Source of the DNA: DATBHW01 sp035307385
GTDB lineage: Bacteria > Chloroflexota > Ktedonobacteria > Ktedonobacterales > DATBGS01
Assembly (NCBI GenBank): GCA_035307385.1
Contig: DATGID010000068.1
Location: forward strand, 1-64,000
DNA length: 64,000 nucleotides
Reading direction: 5' to 3'
The notes beneath the pieces are model-generated. The model saw only the letters and a list, made by a program, of their open reading frames with translations. It had not been told where the DNA came from and ran no database searches. Positions 17,848 through 26,611 of the stretch are shown one piece after another (positions within the stretch are counted from its first letter, which is position 1; each line of letters opens with the position of its first letter). The translations under genes were made by a program, and so were the position numbers.

Positions 17848-19593
17848 ATGGAAAGTATAACACATGCCCCTGGTAGTAATGCAAGCACCAGGAAACCACG
17901 CAGGACAGCTCGCTCCTCCACCGAGCATGCCCCTGATCAGATTCGCGGTTTCTATTACGACGCGCGCCGTGCCGCGCTGGGCCACGACTATCTGCGCCGC
18001 AAATGGCTCCCCCGCGAAGGGCCGCTGTTTTATGCCTTCATCCAGGTCATGCGGAGTTTCTGCTACTTCAACTCCGAAACCGGGGAACTCCGCGAGGATT
18101 GCTGGCCCTCCGTGCCCACGATTGCTGCACGGCTTGGCGTTGATCCCGCCACCGTCCATCGCTTGATTCAGCGCGACAAAACGACGGGGGAATTCATCTC
18201 CACGCATGCCGAAGCGCTCAAACGCTTCATCAAGGTGCAACCACGTTGGCTCTACAATCCCCAGGTAGGACACAAGACGCAGCGCTCCAGTGTGTATCTG
18301 GTGGCGATGGATGACCCTCCGACCCCAGAAGATGACCACCTGGTGGAAGAAAAAGCGGGCGAACTGGCTGCCATTCTGACGATGGAAACGGTTCGCCAGC
18401 AGCACCAGGCCGAAATTGCTACTGATTCCGAAGCTGAAAATACAGACTTGCAAAATGCGAGTCAGTTACCTCTTGCAAAATGCGAGTCAGTCATGTCTCG
18501 CAAAATGCAAGACAAAACGTTACCTTTAACTCTTACTTTTAACAAGAACGAAGAACGTACGTTACGCGGACGTTGCTCGATTGATTGGTCTATAGGAAAG
18601 CAAAAAACCGAAGAGGGCGAAGAGAAGGCACTGATTGGGGGTGGGCCAGCAGCACCCACACGTGAAGAACCGGGCAATCTAGCGCAACGCAGCCCCCAGC
18701 CCCCTCGGACTCCGCACCCAAACAAGAGTGCAAAACACCAGCTCCAGGCCCAGGCGCTCGCGCGCGTTCATCCCCAGGTGGGAGCAACCATCCATCAGAC
18801 GCTGGTAGAACTGGGTGGCTCCAATCCCGATGGGGGCGTGCAGACCATTCTGGAAGCGCTCGTGGAGGTGGCTGCTCCCCCAGAGCAGATGCCAGCATTA
18901 TTTGCCCTCGGCCAGCAGCGATTGGGGCAGCAGCAGGACCTCCTGACGATCCCCAATCCCACCGGCTATTTGATCGGGATTATGCGCCGTGTGGCGGTGG
19001 AGGCGATGCTGAAGGGCTGGAAGGTAGACCAGATGCGCGCTGAGGATGAGGAGAAGCACGCACAAGCGCTCCGCAGTGCGGCACAAGCTGGAAGCCAAGT
19101 GCTGACCTACGATGGCTCGGCTTTGCCCCTGGAGGAAGCACTCACTTCAGAGGTGGTTGAGGGGGCAGACACAGCACCGACACCAGCCCCCGCCGTGTCT
19201 GAGGAGGTCGAGGTAGCTGACGCCGCCATTGTAGCGACCTGGCGGGACTCCCTGCCCGATCCACGGGACAGCCAACTCCGCTCTGTCTCGATGTTGTGGG
19301 GCTTCGTGCGCGAGGAGATCAGCGGGCATCTGAATGTCGCCCGGAGAAGCCAGCTTGAAGCGCTCACGCCCAAGTGGGATGCGACCCGTCCGAGAACCCT
19401 GCTCTTGCTCAGTAACACCACCTGGGGTGCCCAGGGAGCCTATCTGAACCTGCGCCGCGAGATCGATACGCAGATCGGCATATTGCTCTCTGACTTTTTT
19501 GACGAGATGCAGGTGGTCTACGCGCCGACGCGCGTGCAGGGGGAGGAAGCCGAGGGAGGAAAAGACCTGCACCCAGAGGAGGGGCGCTCATGA
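17848..19593 (+). CDS. Replication initiator-like HTH protein of an integrated element
   Basis: 581 residues. Residues about 60-110 form a winged or helix-turn-helix DNA-binding region (TIAARLGVDPATVHRLIQRD). The middle (about 200-380) is a low-complexity linker. The last 85 residues (LWGFVREEISGHLNVARRS, then LRREIDTQIGILLSDFFDEMQVVY) resemble the DnaA N-terminal interaction domain in pattern, with helices flanking a short beta strand. This combination suggests an element-encoded replication initiator; no ATPase domain is present. The ATG at 17848 follows GGGAGA; an upstream start in frame would add 54 atypical residues. It is the first gene of the replication module. The family name is uncertain. 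Confidence 0.68.
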   Translation: MESITHAPGSNASTRKPRRTARSSTEHAPDQIRGFYYDARRAALGHDYLRRKWLPREGPLFYAFIQVMRSFCYFNSETGELREDCWPSVPTIAARLGVDPATVHRLIQRDKTTGEFISTHAEALKRFIKVQPRWLYNPQVGHKTQRSSVYLVAMDDPPTPEDDHLVEEKAGELAAILTMETVRQQHQAEIATDSEAENTDLQNASQLPLAKCESVMSRKMQDKTLPLTLTFNKNEERTLRGRCSIDWSIGKQKTEEGEEKALIGGGPAAPTREEPGNLAQRSPQPPRTPHPNKSAKHQLQAQALARVHPQVGATIHQTLVELGGSNPDGGVQTILEALVEVAAPPEQMPALFALGQQRLGQQQDLLTIPNPTGYLIGIMRRVAVEAMLKGWKVDQMRAEDEEKHAQALRSAAQAGSQVLTYDGSALPLEEALTSEVVEGADTAPTPAPAVSEEVEVADAAIVATWRDSLPDPRDSQLRSVSMLWGFVREEISGHLNVARRSQLEALTPKWDATRPRTLLLLSNTTWGAQGAYLNLRREIDTQIGILLSDFFDEMQVVYAPTRVQGEEAEGGKDLHPEEGRS

Positions 19594-19651
19594 AGCCAGC
19601 CTCGTGTGTGGCTGGAGACAGCGATACAACGGTGAAAGAGCAGGGGTAGCC

Positions 19652-20212
19652 ATGATCGAAACCACCAAAGGCACCGCAGTGAAATGGTTGAGAAAAGTTG
19701 AACCTCTCGCCAGGTTCGATGAAAAGGTTGTCAAGGAAGCGAGTGGTTGCTGGTTCTGGCAAGGGTGGTTGGATGTGAACGGCTATGCCAGGTTCAAAAT
19801 CGGCAGCCAGTCGGTCTTGGTACATAGATGGGCTTATGAGTACTATCGGGGCGCCATTTCAAAAGGATTTGTCATCGACCATCTTTGTAAGAATCGAAGC
19901 TGTGTCAATCCAGATCATCTGGAAGCCATCACCATCAAAGAAAACAACATCCGTGCCAAAACACATTGCCGGGCAGGGCATCCCCTGACCCCAGAGAATG
20001 TTTATTTTACGAGGGATGGGACACGAATCTGCCGCCTGTGTCAGGAAGAACGAAGGGCCGGATACCGGCAGCACAGCCACCAACTGCGCCTGGGGGAAAA
20101 GTCCATTACACGGACCATTATTTTGACTGTACCTGTAAGCGCCGATGATGGTTCTTTGATGCAAGTCTTGGAGCAGTTGAAAGAGCAGGGGATTATCCTG
20201 GGTTACAGATGA
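19652..20212 (+). CDS. HNH endonuclease-like protein
   Basis: 186 residues. The HNH core is clear: VIDHLCKNRSCVNPDHLEAIT near residues 72-92, with the His-Asn-His metal site and a Cys pair, followed by a CRLCQEE zinc-like motif near 128. This is the HNH_3 type found in phage and mobile elements. The preceding region (WQGWLDVNGYARFKIG) is typical of these homing-type proteins. AGCAGGGG before ATG 19652 supports the start. It sits between the initiator-like and antirepressor-like genes and is probably co-transcribed with them. Confidence 0.87.
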   Translation: MIETTKGTAVKWLRKVEPLARFDEKVVKEASGCWFWQGWLDVNGYARFKIGSQSVLVHRWAYEYYRGAISKGFVIDHLCKNRSCVNPDHLEAITIKENNIRAKTHCRAGHPLTPENVYFTRDGTRICRLCQEERRAGYRQHSHQLRLGEKSITRTIILTVPVSADDGSLMQVLEQLKEQGIILGYR

Positions 20213-20265
20213 GTTAAGGATCAGCTATCATAGCTACCCCTGGGGAAAGGAAAGAAGCCTTGAGC

Positions 20266-21129
20266 ATGGAACAGGACGCGATCATCCCACTGGAGCAACA
20301 AACCATCCCCTTCTATGAGCAGCCACTGGTTGCCCTGCGACTCGCTGACGACCGGATCATCGTTGTGATTCGTTGGCTCTGCACCAACCTCAAGCTCGAT
20401 CCACAAGCTCAGCTTCGCCGGATCAAGCGCACCAAGGCCATTGCTGATGAGGTCGTCTCTGCACACGTCGAGACCGAAGGCGGCGTACAGGTCATGCCCG
20501 CTCTCTCCCTGCGCGCGTTGCCCTTCTGGCTGGCGGGCATCGATACCCATCGGCTCGACCCGACTATCGAGCCAGTCATCCTGGCCTATCAGCGCGAGGT
20601 CGTCGATGTCCTCTACCGCCATTTTGCCCAGAAGCGGCAGCAGCATGCCGATCCACACCACCTCGTTCCAACCGAGCCGATCACTCAACCTGCCCTTCCA
20701 GGGCACGATGCGCCGCCTGACGTCTGGTTGGCGTATCACGAGCAGATGGTCGTCTGGCTGCGCTGGCAGCACGAGGTAGAGACCTGGCGTGGAAAAGTGG
20801 ACACCTGGCACGGCAGCGTCGAACACCGGCTCGAACACGTCGAGGAATTGGCGGGGCTGGTCCCAGAGATTCTGGAGCGCCTGGGACCGCAGACGCTCTC
20901 GCCTGCGCATCTGCGCACCGTTCAGGCGAGTGTGAACCGCGTGCATGACGTGACCGGCCAATCCCACGCGAGTATCTATGAGGAGCTGCGCGACCACTTC
21001 CACGTCGGCACCTATAAGGAGATTCCAGAAGACCGCTGGGCAGATGTGATGGCCTGGTTTCAAGCCCGATTGCAATGGGCGCAGCGAACGCAAGACCAGC
21101 AGTCACCGTTGTTGTTCGATGACAACTAG
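20266..21129 (+). CDS. Phage antirepressor-type protein (P22_AR_N-like)
   Basis: About 287 residues. The N-terminal region (residues 10-115) matches the phage antirepressor N-terminal pattern: VALRLADDRIIVVIRWLC, LKLDPQAQLRRIKR, LSLRALPFWLAGIDTHRL and VILAYQREVVDVLYRHF. The C-terminal half is a charged coiled coil (WRGKVDTWHGSVEHRLEHVE) and a helical tail, comparable to ORF6C/KilA-C-like domains. Such proteins modulate phage or element repressors. A TTG at 20260 with the better-spaced GGAAAGG is an alternative start. Third gene of the replication module. Confidence 0.8.
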   Translation: MEQDAIIPLEQQTIPFYEQPLVALRLADDRIIVVIRWLCTNLKLDPQAQLRRIKRTKAIADEVVSAHVETEGGVQVMPALSLRALPFWLAGIDTHRLDPTIEPVILAYQREVVDVLYRHFAQKRQQHADPHHLVPTEPITQPALPGHDAPPDVWLAYHEQMVVWLRWQHEVETWRGKVDTWHGSVEHRLEHVEELAGLVPEILERLGPQTLSPAHLRTVQASVNRVHDVTGQSHASIYEELRDHFHVGTYKEIPEDRWADVMAWFQARLQWAQRTQDQQSPLLFDDN

Positions 21130-21161
21130 ACGGTCTTCTGGCAGCGCCAGAAAGTCAAGCG

Positions 21162-22106
21162 ATGAAACAGCATGAGAGACGGACATGGCTGACGGTGCCC
21201 GACGAGTTGAAGGCCCTGCCACAGTGGGTCGTCTGGAAGTGCGAACCGACGCCGGGGAAAGACACGCTCAAGAAGCGCCCATATCATCCCGGCACGGGAC
21301 GGCCAGCGCGCACCAACGCTGCGTCTTCGTGGGGAGCCTTTCCGCAGGCCCTCGCCCGCTATGAACATGGGGGCTGGAACGGTCTGGGCTTTGTCTTTTC
21401 GGCTTCTGACCCGTATTGCGGGATCGATCTGGACGACTGCCGCAACCCGGAGACGGAGGAGATCGCCCCCTGGGCCTGGCGGATCGTCGAACAGATGCAC
21501 AGCTATACGGAGATCAGCCCGTCTGGCCGGGGCCTGCACATCCTGGTCAAAGCGGCGCTGCCCGATCACATCGGGCGCAAGCGCGGCGCGGTGGAAATCT
21601 ACGATCACCAGCGCTACTTCGCCATGACCGGCGAGCGCCTGGCCGGGACTCCCCCGACCATCGAGGAGCGTCAGACCGAGGTGCTGGCCCTCTACGCGAC
21701 CCTCGCGCCGGAGGAGGAGGCGGAAACCTTCCCACGCGCGGCGCGTCCCGTTGCGCTGCTGTCTTTGCCCGATGCCGAGGTGCTGCGGAGGGCGTTGGCT
21801 GCCCCGAATGGAGCCAAGTTTCGGGCTTTGTGGAATGGCGACCTCTCTGCTTACTCTGACTCAGAGACCCTCCAGCCCAATCCGAGCAGCGCCGACTTCG
21901 CGCTCTGCCGTTTACTGGCCTACTGGACCAATGGCGATGGCGACCAAATGGACCGGCTGTTTCGCCAATCGGCATTGTATCGCCCCAAGTGGGATGCGCA
22001 GCTCTCCGGAAGCGGGCACAGCTATGGGCAGGTGACGATCTGGAACGCGATCCGGCGGCACGACCAGTTGGGAGCCGCTCCCTCATCGATAAGGAGAAAG
22101 CGGTGA
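21162..22106 (+). CDS. PrimPol-type primase/polymerase without helicase domain
   Basis: 314 residues. The N-terminal half is an archaeo-eukaryotic primase fold of the NrS-1/bifunctional primase-polymerase type: LPQWVVWKCEP, FVFSASDPYCGIDLDDC (acidic catalytic pair), SYTEISPSGRGLHIL (conserved His) and EIYDHQRYFAMTGERL. Residues about 215-300 fit the helix-bundle domain that follows in NrS-1-like polymerases (SADFALCRLLAYWTNGD, LYRPKWDAQL, YGQVTIWNAI). The usual C-terminal helicase is absent. It would synthesise primers or copy DNA during element replication. The primase assignment is strong; polymerase activity is inferred from family. Confidence 0.87.
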   Translation: MKQHERRTWLTVPDELKALPQWVVWKCEPTPGKDTLKKRPYHPGTGRPARTNAASSWGAFPQALARYEHGGWNGLGFVFSASDPYCGIDLDDCRNPETEEIAPWAWRIVEQMHSYTEISPSGRGLHILVKAALPDHIGRKRGAVEIYDHQRYFAMTGERLAGTPPTIEERQTEVLALYATLAPEEEAETFPRAARPVALLSLPDAEVLRRALAAPNGAKFRALWNGDLSAYSDSETLQPNPSSADFALCRLLAYWTNGDGDQMDRLFRQSALYRPKWDAQLSGSGHSYGQVTIWNAIRRHDQLGAAPSSIRRKR

Positions 22107-22152
22107 TATTTCGGAGAGCAAGAGCCGCTCCAGCGCTCCCATCCAGCATCTC

Positions 22153-22214
22153 CCGCTCCCCCGAAGCCTCCCCCAAAGAGCTTCCCAGACGTGGGGGAGG
22201 CTTCGGGGGAGCGG
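22153..22214. repeat. Long inverted repeat behind the primase gene
   Basis: Perfect 23-bp arms (22153-22175 and 22192-22214), GC-rich with C5/G5 tracts, around a 16-nt loop, 47 bp after the primase stop. No T tract follows on either strand, so a simple terminator is less likely than a structural site such as a single-strand origin; this is inference. Confidence 0.75.
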
Positions 22215-22325
22215 TATGTAGGTTCCATGGCGGGATGAGCCACGAAGAGCAGCCACCTGTTCATCGGTGCTCGTTTTACCCACCAAGCGCCGCGACGTAC
22301 CGTGTTTTTTTCAGTTGAGGGGGAA

Positions 22326-23156
22326 ATGAGGGCAAGGGAAATGAAAGCAGAGCAGATGGACGCCATCTCAAGAGAGAGGGAGCGTATGCAGACACCGCAA
22401 CAACAGAAGCTGGGAAAGGACCATGCACCTCGCAGTGACAAGGGGAGGATGCGCTGGACCGAACGGGATCTGGCCGCGCTCCGCTGGATCGGGGAGCAGT
22501 ATGCCATCCATCTGGACCATCTTGCACACCTCTTGGGCAGGAGCCGAGCCGCCCCAACGAAGACCACAGGCCAGTTGGGGAGCGAGACCGTGCGCAAGCT
22601 GGTGCAGCGCTGGAAGCAGGCCGGGCTGGTGGAGCGTGCCTGGCTCGTGCCGACCGAGTCGAGTTGGGTGTGGCTGACGCGCAAGGGGCTGGAGCAACTG
22701 GAATTGGACTACCGGTTCTGGGAGCCGAAGGTGCAGGGCCTGCCGCATCTGGCTGCTGTCAATCAGGCCAGGCTCTGGGTGGAGCACCAGCAGCCAGACG
22801 CGATCTGGCACTCCGAGCGTCAGCTGAGCCTCGGACGGCCCTTTACCCGGAGCCGCACGCGGCTGGAACATCGGCCTGATGCGGAGATCGAGATGGGGTT
22901 GCACCGGGTGGCTATCGAGGTGGAGCGCTCAGCCAAGACACCGCAGCGGTTGCCCGCGATCCTGTACGGCCTGGCACGTCGCTACGATGGCGTCTGGTAT
23001 TTCTGCTCCCCGACGACCCAGGGGCAGTTGCAACGGGCCATTGCAGAGTTGAATCCTCCCACCATCCGCCAGAAATTCTCCCTCGTCCCGCTATCCCTCC
23101 AGCCGCAGCGGGTGCGCCCGGCCAACCGTACCCCATTGCATGCCGAGCAGGCATAG
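22326..23156 (+). CDS. Replication-relaxation-like winged-helix protein
   Basis: 276 residues. The pattern of an N-terminal winged helix (LAALRWIGEQYAIHLDHLAHLLG, LVQRWKQAGLVERAWL, WVWLTRKGLEQLEL) followed by an endonuclease-like beta region (HRPDAEIEMGLHRVAIEVERS) fits the Replic_Relax/MobC-type family found on actinobacterial and Chloroflexota plasmids and integrative elements, where it affects plasmid copy or transfer. ATG 22326 follows GAGGGGGAA; later ATGs at 22341 and 22386 are also possible. Last gene of the module; a degenerate second copy of its 3' end lies at 23999. Confidence 0.82.
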   Translation: MRAREMKAEQMDAISRERERMQTPQQQKLGKDHAPRSDKGRMRWTERDLAALRWIGEQYAIHLDHLAHLLGRSRAAPTKTTGQLGSETVRKLVQRWKQAGLVERAWLVPTESSWVWLTRKGLEQLELDYRFWEPKVQGLPHLAAVNQARLWVEHQQPDAIWHSERQLSLGRPFTRSRTRLEHRPDAEIEMGLHRVAIEVERSAKTPQRLPAILYGLARRYDGVWYFCSPTTQGQLQRAIAELNPPTIRQKFSLVPLSLQPQRVRPANRTPLHAEQA

Positions 23157-23212
23157 TATAGCTGGCTGCTCCATCCCTGTCAAGCAGAGTAGGAAGGATG
23201 CGGCGAGCGACG

Positions 23213-23644
23213 TTAGTCGTGCAAGACTGCCGACGGGGATGTCTTGCTGATGATGGCATCCCCGTGCCGATGGAGAATCTTCCAGCCGTCCGCTTCCCGG
23301 CGATACATCTGCGTCACACGCAGGGCTGTCGGGCGTGCTTCGGTCTCACCCTCCACCAGCGTTTGACCTCGTTCAAGCCAGACGGAGTAGCCCAGGTTGC
23401 CGCTGACCGAAAGCGCCAGCAGTTCAAAGTCCGTGTGGCCGCCGCGATAGCGCCTCGCGCCCCATTCCAGGCGTGGGCCGACCTGCGCCCAGCCGCGCTC
23501 ATACGCGCCCCACGCGCCGAAGATGGTCACATCCTCAGCATGCGACCAGCACGCCAGGAAAGGCGCGGCGTCGCCACTGATATAGCGCTGAGAGACAGCC
23601 TGAATATACGTGACCGTCTGGTGCAGTTCTTCTTCTGGAGACAT
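23213..23644 (-). CDS. NTF2/SnoaL-like (DUF4440-type) protein
   Basis: 143 residues, a normal length for the NTF2-like cone-shaped fold. The usual features are present: a helical start (TVTYIQAVSQRYISGDAAPFLACW), then HAEDVTIFGAWGAYERGW, and the strand LRVTQMYRREADGWKILHRH near the end. Such proteins are enzymes or ligand binders (ketosteroid isomerase, limonene epoxide hydrolase, DUF4440). No catalytic Asp/Tyr pair can be assigned. AAAGAGG before the ATG supports the start. A truncated paralogue lies on the other side of the replication module at 17411. Confidence 0.87.
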   Translation of the reverse strand: MSPEEELHQTVTYIQAVSQRYISGDAAPFLACWSHAEDVTIFGAWGAYERGWAQVGPRLEWGARRYRGGHTDFELLALSVSGNLGYSVWLERGQTLVEGETEARPTALRVTQMYRREADGWKILHRHGDAIISKTSPSAVLHD

Positions 23645-23848
23645 GGGCTACCTCTTTCCTGGTGGAGCACTGTGTCAAGCAGCAGCAGAAAGCTCTGCTC
23701 CAGCAGCGTATTGCTGTTTGACGACGATTATTTTTGGCTGTGACGTCAATTACAAACCAGCAAAAACCATTTGTTTTTTGCCGAAGCGATGGCGCACCTT
23801 TCCCAAACCATGCAAGCGAAGCCGTGTCAAGGGACAAGCGCAGCGACC

Positions 23849-23876
23849 TTGACACAGGCGAGCGGCATGGTACACT
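23849..23876 (+). promoter_or_regulatory. Promoter-like sequence
   Basis: TTGACA at 23849-23854 and TACACT at 23871-23876, 16 bp apart, facing the replication-relaxation remnant. No intact gene is directly downstream, so it may be an orphan promoter of a deleted gene or chance. Confidence 0.4.
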
Positions 23877-23998
23877 TTGCGCCGCCAATGCGGTCTTGGA
23901 AAACGCCTTTTTGATAATTGTCATCAGTAGGTAAAAATAAATGTCGCTTAACAAGCGTATGCAATGCGGGCGCGCTTGTCAAGCGTCCCTGAGGCATC

Positions 23999-24157
23999 TG
24001 GTATTTCTGCCCCAGGGCCACGGGAGGGGCGATGCAGCGGGCGGTGGCGCAGCTCAACGAGCCGGTGCGGAAGAAATTCTCCCTGATCGATCTGCCAGAA
24101 GACGGGGAGCGGGACCGGCACGCGACCCAGAGGCCCCGCCCCACCCCACCCGCATGA
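23999..24157 (+). pseudogene. 3' remnant of a replication-relaxation-like gene
   Basis: The frame beginning at 23999 reads WYFCP..., then AMQRAVAQLNEPV and KKFSLIDLP before a stop at 24155-24157. It aligns with WYFCSP, QLQRAIAELNPPT and QKFSLVPL near the end of the complete protein encoded at 22326-23156. Only about 52 codons remain, with no start, so this is a decayed 3' end of a second copy. Confidence 0.78.
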
Positions 24158-24431
24158 GGCGGCGACGGATGCCTGAGCGCGCACAAACGACGCCCCCCGA
24201 AGTCGCGGCTGACCCCGATCCACCTACGGAGCCGCGGCTTCCCGCGCCCCACACCGTTGCCTGCGTTCTGTCTGGAGGCCGGGAGCCGACCAGCAGCCTA
24301 GCGCAACGGCCTGCCTGCGAGGAGTGCGCCAGGCCGGAGCCGAAAGGCGGACAGAGGGGCTGTGCCAAGCCGACCCAGCCCGCTTGCCACCTCACAAAGT
24401 CGCCTGCTCATCGCGCCAGGCAGGAGCAGGG

Positions 24432-25283
24432 TCACGGCTCGTGCGCCGGAGGGAGCCGCCAGTAGCGCCTACTCGCCAGGGCATCGCCATCCTGATAGGC
24501 GGTGCTGGTCACCCACCCGGCATAGTGGAGCTGGTTGAGCGCCTGCACCAGGAAGAGTGGGCGCGTGGCCTGCGGGCTGACCCCCTGCTGCTGCACGCGC
24601 TGGCGCACCTCGCCCAGCGTCAGCCCCTCCTCCTCGGGCAGCAGGCGATAGACCACGTCGGCCAGATCGCGCTGGCCCAGGCGGCGTCCTCGCTGTTCGT
24701 CGGTCTCCTCGCGCGGGGGATTCCCCGCCCTGGGGTGAAAATGGATGTCGAAGGTGCACACCACCGCGCCCCGTTTCATACAGGTGGGCTCCTCAATCCA
24801 GACCCGTTCCTGATACCGCTCTGCTGCGCCTTCAATGGCCCCCCACAGCACAGCACACAGCTGGCGCGGGCTGTCATAGAGCAGGCGGAGGCCGCGTGGA
24901 TCGCCTCGGATCGCCTCATACCTAAACAAGGGAGGGGTCACCTGCGTGGCGGTGGTCCCAAGCTGGCGATGGGCCTGGCGCATCAGCAGCAACAAGTCCC
25001 GTGCCGTATCCACCTGGCGGAGCAAAGCGGCGCACAGGTGACTGGTCAAGCCATTGAGCAGGAAATGGTGTCCATACCCCCGCAGCAGGTCATCGGCGGT
25101 GCACCCGCTGAGCCGCCGGGTCGCTGAGAGACCGGCAAGCAGGGTGGCGTCGTCATAGAGGCGGGTCGTCAGGGGCGCGTTGGACGCGGTTTCGCCCAGT
25201 TCCTTGCGATAGCGCGCCAGAAACGCCTCGCCAAAGCGGTCGGCCAGATACTGCTCCCAGGTCACCAAGATCAGTCCGTGCAT
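24432..25283 (-). CDS. H-NOX heme NO-binding domain with C-terminal winged-helix-like extension
   Basis: 283 residues. Residues 1-180 match the H-NOX (HNOB) family: MHGLILVTWEQYL at the start, proximal heme ligand candidate His105, the heme-propionate motif YDSPR (Y136, S138, R140 as YxSxR) and the ending LWGAIEGAAERYQERVWIEE followed by CMKRGAVVCTFDIHF. H-NOX domains bind NO or O2 on ferrous heme. Residues about 195-280 (LADVVYRLLPEEEGLTLGEVRQR, then LVQALNQLHYAGWV and a terminal RRYWRL strand) have a winged-helix pattern, suggesting a direct DNA-binding output. An upstream in-frame start exists; ATG 25283 is the canonical H-NOX beginning. It lies 29 nt behind the NO synthase gene. Confidence 0.87.
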   Translation of the reverse strand: MHGLILVTWEQYLADRFGEAFLARYRKELGETASNAPLTTRLYDDATLLAGLSATRRLSGCTADDLLRGYGHHFLLNGLTSHLCAALLRQVDTARDLLLLMRQAHRQLGTTATQVTPPLFRYEAIRGDPRGLRLLYDSPRQLCAVLWGAIEGAAERYQERVWIEEPTCMKRGAVVCTFDIHFHPRAGNPPREETDEQRGRRLGQRDLADVVYRLLPEEEGLTLGEVRQRVQQQGVSPQATRPLFLVQALNQLHYAGWVTSTAYQDGDALASRRYWRLPPAHEP

Positions 25284-25312
25284 CGGATGGTCCGTCCTTT
25301 CTCTGCTCACCT

Positions 25313-26611
25313 TCAAGCGAGCAAAATGCTCCGATCAAAGGGGGTCCCCTGGGCGACCCGCCAGGGATCTGGTTGAGAGAAGAAGTTCGGCGTGCACCGC
25401 TGATCCTGCAAAGGGATATGGAAGACGGGGGTGGCCGAACCAGAGATCGGGGGGACAATCCACCCCCAATCAGCCGGCACACCACGCCCGGCGGTGCGTT
25501 CCCGTTCCTGGTGGCAGATAAACTGTCGGGAGGCCGTATGGTGATCGACCAGCGTCACGCCGTGGGTGGTGAAAGAATGTAAGACCGCCACATTCAGTTC
25601 GACCAGCGCGCGATCTCTCCAGAGCGTTCGATCATGGCGGGTATCCAGCCCCATCTTGTGCGCGATCACTGGAACGAGATTGTAGCGCGCCACATCTCCC
25701 AAATTCCGCGCGCCGATCTCCGTACTCAGATACCAGCCGTTGAACGGGGCGGCCGTGTAGCGAATCCCGCCGATTTCCAGACACATATTGGAAATGACCG
25801 GGAGCGCGTGCCATTTGAGTCCTAGCTCGGCAAACCAGGGATACTCAGGATGACTGAGTGGCACCTCCAGCATGAGGGAAGGGGGCACTTCAAACAGCCT
25901 GGGCGGCTCCCCTGGCATCTGAATCACCAGTGGCAAGATATCGAAAGCGCCAGGGCTTTCCTTCCTCCAGCCCAGATGGTGAAGCGCTTCGGTCAGGCTC
26001 ACCTGTAAAGGATCGCCAAGGATGGAGCCATCCGGCATGCGGTAGCCGGCATAGCGAATCACCTGCGGGTTCCAGATGCGCATACCCGGCTGCCCAGGCG
26101 CGGGTGGGGCAAAGATGCTGATGGTCGAGCGGATTTTCCCGCCATTGGTCGCCACCTGGAGATGCTCGAGGAGCGCGGCAAACACCTCCTCAGCCGTGGT
26201 AAGATGGCGTTGATCACGTACCTCAAGCGCAGCCCACTGGAGCCGCCCAATACACCGGCTACTGTTCCGCCAGGCCACCTGCGCTCCGTATGCCAGTTCC
26301 TCAGGAGTCTGCCAGTAGGTGCCCGTGTGCTCGATTTCAGCGCGCATCTCGGCATAGCGCGCCGCCTCTCGCTCCAGACCCTGCTCTCGCTGAAAAAGAG
26401 CGAGAAAGGCTTCCGCCTCCCTCAAGAGCCGTTGACGCTCTGGCGAAAGGCGCAGGACTGGCGCTGCTCGTTCTGGTGCAGTATCCACTCGCACTGACGC
26501 TTGCGTGGCTGAGGCGTGCCGCTGAAAGAGGCGGCGAAACCGCGTCTCCCAGCGTTTGGTCTCCGGGCAGACCGGGGCATCTCTCAGTGGGGCTTTGGGA
26601 ACCTGTGTCAC
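25313..26611 (-). CDS. nos: Bacterial nitric oxide synthase, oxygenase domain
   Basis: 432 residues. The heme-thiolate motif WRNSSRCIGR (Cys120), the substrate Glu in NGWYLSTEIGARNLGD, the arginine/pterin region and VHSFTxHGVxxVDHHTAS-like stretch (LHSFTTHGVTLVDHH) are unmistakable for NOS oxygenase. It converts L-arginine to citrulline and NO using electrons from cellular reductases, since no reductase domain is attached. Compared with the Bacillus enzyme there is an N-terminal extension of about 58 residues of unknown role. GTG start with GGAG upstream. It is first in an operon with the H-NOX gene, so the cell would make NO and sense it from one transcript. Confidence 0.95.
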   Translation of the reverse strand: MTQVPKAPLRDAPVCPETKRWETRFRRLFQRHASATQASVRVDTAPERAAPVLRLSPERQRLLREAEAFLALFQREQGLEREAARYAEMRAEIEHTGTYWQTPEELAYGAQVAWRNSSRCIGRLQWAALEVRDQRHLTTAEEVFAALLEHLQVATNGGKIRSTISIFAPPAPGQPGMRIWNPQVIRYAGYRMPDGSILGDPLQVSLTEALHHLGWRKESPGAFDILPLVIQMPGEPPRLFEVPPSLMLEVPLSHPEYPWFAELGLKWHALPVISNMCLEIGGIRYTAAPFNGWYLSTEIGARNLGDVARYNLVPVIAHKMGLDTRHDRTLWRDRALVELNVAVLHSFTTHGVTLVDHHTASRQFICHQERERTAGRGVPADWGWIVPPISGSATPVFHIPLQDQRCTPNFFSQPDPWRVAQGTPFDRSILLA

